A DNA stretch of 7,703 nucleotides from a bacterium (lineage in GTDB: Bacteria; JAMCPX01). Every line of letters starts with the position of its first letter. Positions within the stretch are counted from its first letter, which is position 1. The notes under the pieces were generated by a model. That model saw nothing but the letters and a program-made list of their open reading frames with translations. It was not told the origin of the DNA and did no database searches. Below are positions 6,076-7,703 of the stretch, one piece after another. The stretch spans positions 1 to 7,703 of the forward strand of contig JAJYLM010000099.1 of NCBI GenBank assembly GCA_021787655.1, given 5' to 3'. The position numbers and the translations under genes are program-made.

Positions 6076-6090
6076 GCTGAAGATGTATTT

Positions 6091-7443
6091 CTACGATACC
6101 TTCGGAAGGTCTTTCAGAGACTTCTTGATTTCAGCCTCTGGATATTCGTAGTCCTGGAGTTTTCCTCTCAGATAGCTGTCATACGCCGTGAGATCGAAGT
6201 GGCCGTGTCCGCTCAGGTTGAACAGGATCACCTTTTCCTTGCCTTCTTCCTTTGCCTTTTTTGCTTCGTTGATTGCACCGAGGATTGCGTGTGCCGATTC
6301 GGGCGCAGGAATTATACCCTCTGTTCTCGCAAATGTTATAGCTGCTTCAAAGACCGGAAGCTGGTTGTACGCGACAGCCTCTATAAGGCCTTCGTGATAG
6401 AACTGGCTTACCAGCGGCGAGTCGCCATGGTACCGCAGACCGCCGGCGTGTATGCCCGGTGGCATAAAATTATGACCAAGCGTGTACATCTTGATAAGCG
6501 GTGTCAAGCCCGCTTCATCTCCGAAATCGTATGCATAGGGACCCTTGGTAAGGGTAGGGCAGGAAGCCGGCTCTACAGCAATTGCCCGGACGTTCTTTCC
6601 GGCAAATTTGTCCATGAGAAAGGGAAATGCAATACCGCCGAAGTTACTGCCTCCGCCGCATGATGCTATGACGATATCCGGGTACTCGTTGACCTTCTTG
6701 AGCTGTTCTTTCGCCTCAAGTCCGATGACGCTCTGGTGAATAAGAACGTGGTTCAGGACGCTCCCCAGTGAATAGTTGGTGTCGTTGTGCGATGCCGCGT
6801 CCTCGACCGCTTCACTGATAGCGACACCGAGACTGCCCGGTGAAGCCGGGTCTGTCTCAAGAACCTTCCTTCCGGCATTCGTCAGATCCGAAGGACTTGC
6901 ATTCACATGACCGCCCCACGTCTCCATCATGATTCTCCGGTATGGTTTCTGGTCATAGCTTACGCGCACCATGTAAACGGTTATGTCAAGGCCGAGGAGC
7001 TTACCGGCCATGGAAAGAGCGCTGCCCCATTGCCCTGCGCCCGTCTCGGTTGCAAGCCGTTTGATGCCTTCTTTCTTATTGTAATAAGCCTGGGCGACGG
7101 CTGTATTGGGCTTGTGGCTGCCCGGTGGACTGACACTTTCATTTTTATAGTAGATACGTGCCGGGGTTTTTAAAAACGCTTCAAGATTGTGAGCCCTGAA
7201 GACCGGTGTCGGTCTCCACATGGTGTATATCTTCAGTACCTCTTCGGGTATGTCTATCCAGCGCTTTGTCGACACCTCCTGCTCGATCAATCCCATTGGA
7301 AAGATGGGTTTCAGATCATCGGGGCTTATCGGCTTCCTGGTCCCCGGGTGCAGCACTGCTGCCGGCGGCTTTGGCATGTCCGCCATGATATTATACCACC
7401 GACGGGGTATTTCTGTTTCATCCAAAACAATCTTTGTCTGCAT
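6091..7443 (-). CDS. trpB: Tryptophan synthase beta chain, TrpB2 type
   Basis: This PLP enzyme joins indole and serine to give tryptophan. Its 450 residues and its signature stretches assign it to the TrpB2 group (TIGR01415) rather than the roughly 400-residue TrpB1 that pairs tightly with TrpA. These stretches are MWRPTPVFRAHNLE (75-88), IYYKNESVSPPGSHKPNTA (97-115) and ETGAGQWGSAL (133-143). K111 in GSHK is the expected PLP lysine, E133 corresponds to the catalytic glutamate in ETGAGQ, GGGSN (263-267) holds the PLP phosphate, and SGHGHFD (411-417) replaces the SGRGDKD of TrpB1. An AAAGGAG site (7455-7449) lies five bases before the ATG, inside the end of trpC; the trpC stop is one base upstream, so translation is probably coupled. 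trpF follows, but no trpA is seen in the window. TrpB2 enzymes can work without a stable TrpA complex and may salvage free indole. Confidence 0.95.
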   Translation of the reverse strand: MQTKIVLDETEIPRRWYNIMADMPKPPAAVLHPGTRKPISPDDLKPIFPMGLIEQEVSTKRWIDIPEEVLKIYTMWRPTPVFRAHNLEAFLKTPARIYYKNESVSPPGSHKPNTAVAQAYYNKKEGIKRLATETGAGQWGSALSMAGKLLGLDITVYMVRVSYDQKPYRRIMMETWGGHVNASPSDLTNAGRKVLETDPASPGSLGVAISEAVEDAASHNDTNYSLGSVLNHVLIHQSVIGLEAKEQLKKVNEYPDIVIASCGGGSNFGGIAFPFLMDKFAGKNVRAIAVEPASCPTLTKGPYAYDFGDEAGLTPLIKMYTLGHNFMPPGIHAGGLRYHGDSPLVSQFYHEGLIEAVAYNQLPVFEAAITFARTEGIIPAPESAHAILGAINEAKKAKEEGKEKVILFNLSGHGHFDLTAYDSYLRGKLQDYEYPEAEIKKSLKDLPKVS

Positions 7444-7444
7444 G

Positions 7445-7703
7445 TTATCTCCTTTCGATATTTGAGCTTAATCTGATTTTGTCTATGAACTCTTTTAATT
7501 TCTTCTCCGGGGACGGGGCGCGCATAAAAGCTTCCCCGATAAGAAATCCATGCACACCCGACTGCATGAGTTCGGACATGATCTCTGACGATGTTATCCC
7601 GCTTTCGGCTATTGTCAACAGGTGTTTTGGCATGTGTTCTATGAGACGTACGACGACAGCGGTCGTAGTCACGAATGTTTCGAGGTTTCGTGAATTGATG
7701 CCC
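7445..7703 (-). CDS. trpC: Indole-3-glycerol phosphate synthase, C-terminal part (5' end outside window)
   Basis: About 85 C-terminal residues of TrpC are visible; the enzyme closes the indole ring from CdRP, the product of TrpF. The reading frame is open to the right edge, starting GINSRNLETF, which is the conserved strand with the substrate-binding asparagine (IGINNRNL in relatives). Downstream are the active-site strand TIAESGIT and the phosphate-binding segment GVHGFLIGEAFMR, followed by the usual last helix (SPEKKLKEFI). A GTG at 7672 is internal, not a start. The stop codon TAA (7447-7445) is one base from the trpB2 ATG, and the trpB2 ribosome site lies within the last codons, so the genes are a coupled operon. 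The earlier trp genes and the operon promoter would lie beyond the right edge. Confidence 0.95.
   Translation of the reverse strand, partial: GINSRNLETFVTTTAVVVRLIEHMPKHLLTIAESGITSSEIMSELMQSGVHGFLIGEAFMRAPSPEKKLKEFIDKIRLSSNIERR

Noticed and set aside
5992..6663. Long plus-strand open frame of 223 codons opposite trpB2 and the trpB2-trpF spacer
   Set aside because: It is antisense to a certain gene, has Cys- and Phe-rich composition unlike a known family, and has no ribosome site; it follows from codon bias on the other strand.
7670..7672. GTG at 7672 as the start of a 75-residue protein
   Set aside because: The upstream codons encode the conserved TrpC NRNL strand, so this is an internal valine.

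Overview
The window looks like ordinary chromosome from a Gram-negative, probably anaerobic or facultative bacterium of Desulfobacterota (deltaproteobacterial) type. That placement is an inference. It rests on the style of the sensor kinase, a long TrpB2-type tryptophan synthase beta chain in a trp operon, a short NodJ-like ABC permease and several iron-sulfur-linked genes. I see no insertion sequence, phage gene, integrase or CRISPR array. Genes are closely packed and no gene-free stretch exceeds about 155 bases.

Left part (1-2700). The C-terminal ATPase half of a sensor histidine kinase runs in from the left edge (+) and ends at a clear hairpin terminator. Convergent to it is a lone ABC-2 permease (-) with no ATPase gene beside it. 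Divergent from the permease is a two-gene operon (+): a DUF59/MIP18 iron-sulfur assembly factor, then an Rrf2 regulator with three cysteines placed as in cluster-binding members. The Rrf2 gene overlaps tail to tail by 4 bases with a receiver-only response regulator (-).

Middle (2822-4855). hemW (-), a radical SAM haem chaperone, and a TIGR02757/DUF2400 gene (+) diverge from a 36-base gap. The gap holds a perfect 12-base palindrome that can serve as -10 element in both directions, so both transcripts would start almost at the ATG. The DUF2400 protein carries an endonuclease III-like cysteine loop and a possible Lys/Asp pair of the helix-hairpin-helix glycosylase kind. This is the most interesting protein here.

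Right part (4933-7703), all on the minus strand. In transcription order it holds the 3' end of trpC, trpB2, trpF, a small coiled-coil gene of unknown function, and tRNA-Ala(GGC). trpC and trpB2 are one base apart and probably translationally coupled. A strong hairpin without a U-tract sits between trpB2 and trpF. No trpA follows trpF. The small coiled-coil gene seems to have its own promoter inside the end of trpF and may be translated from a leaderless message.

I found no convincing new multi-gene system. The leads are the DUF2400 protein, the symmetric promoter with near-leaderless starts, the TrpB2-in-operon arrangement, and the lone permease beside an Fe-S assembly/Rrf2 operon.
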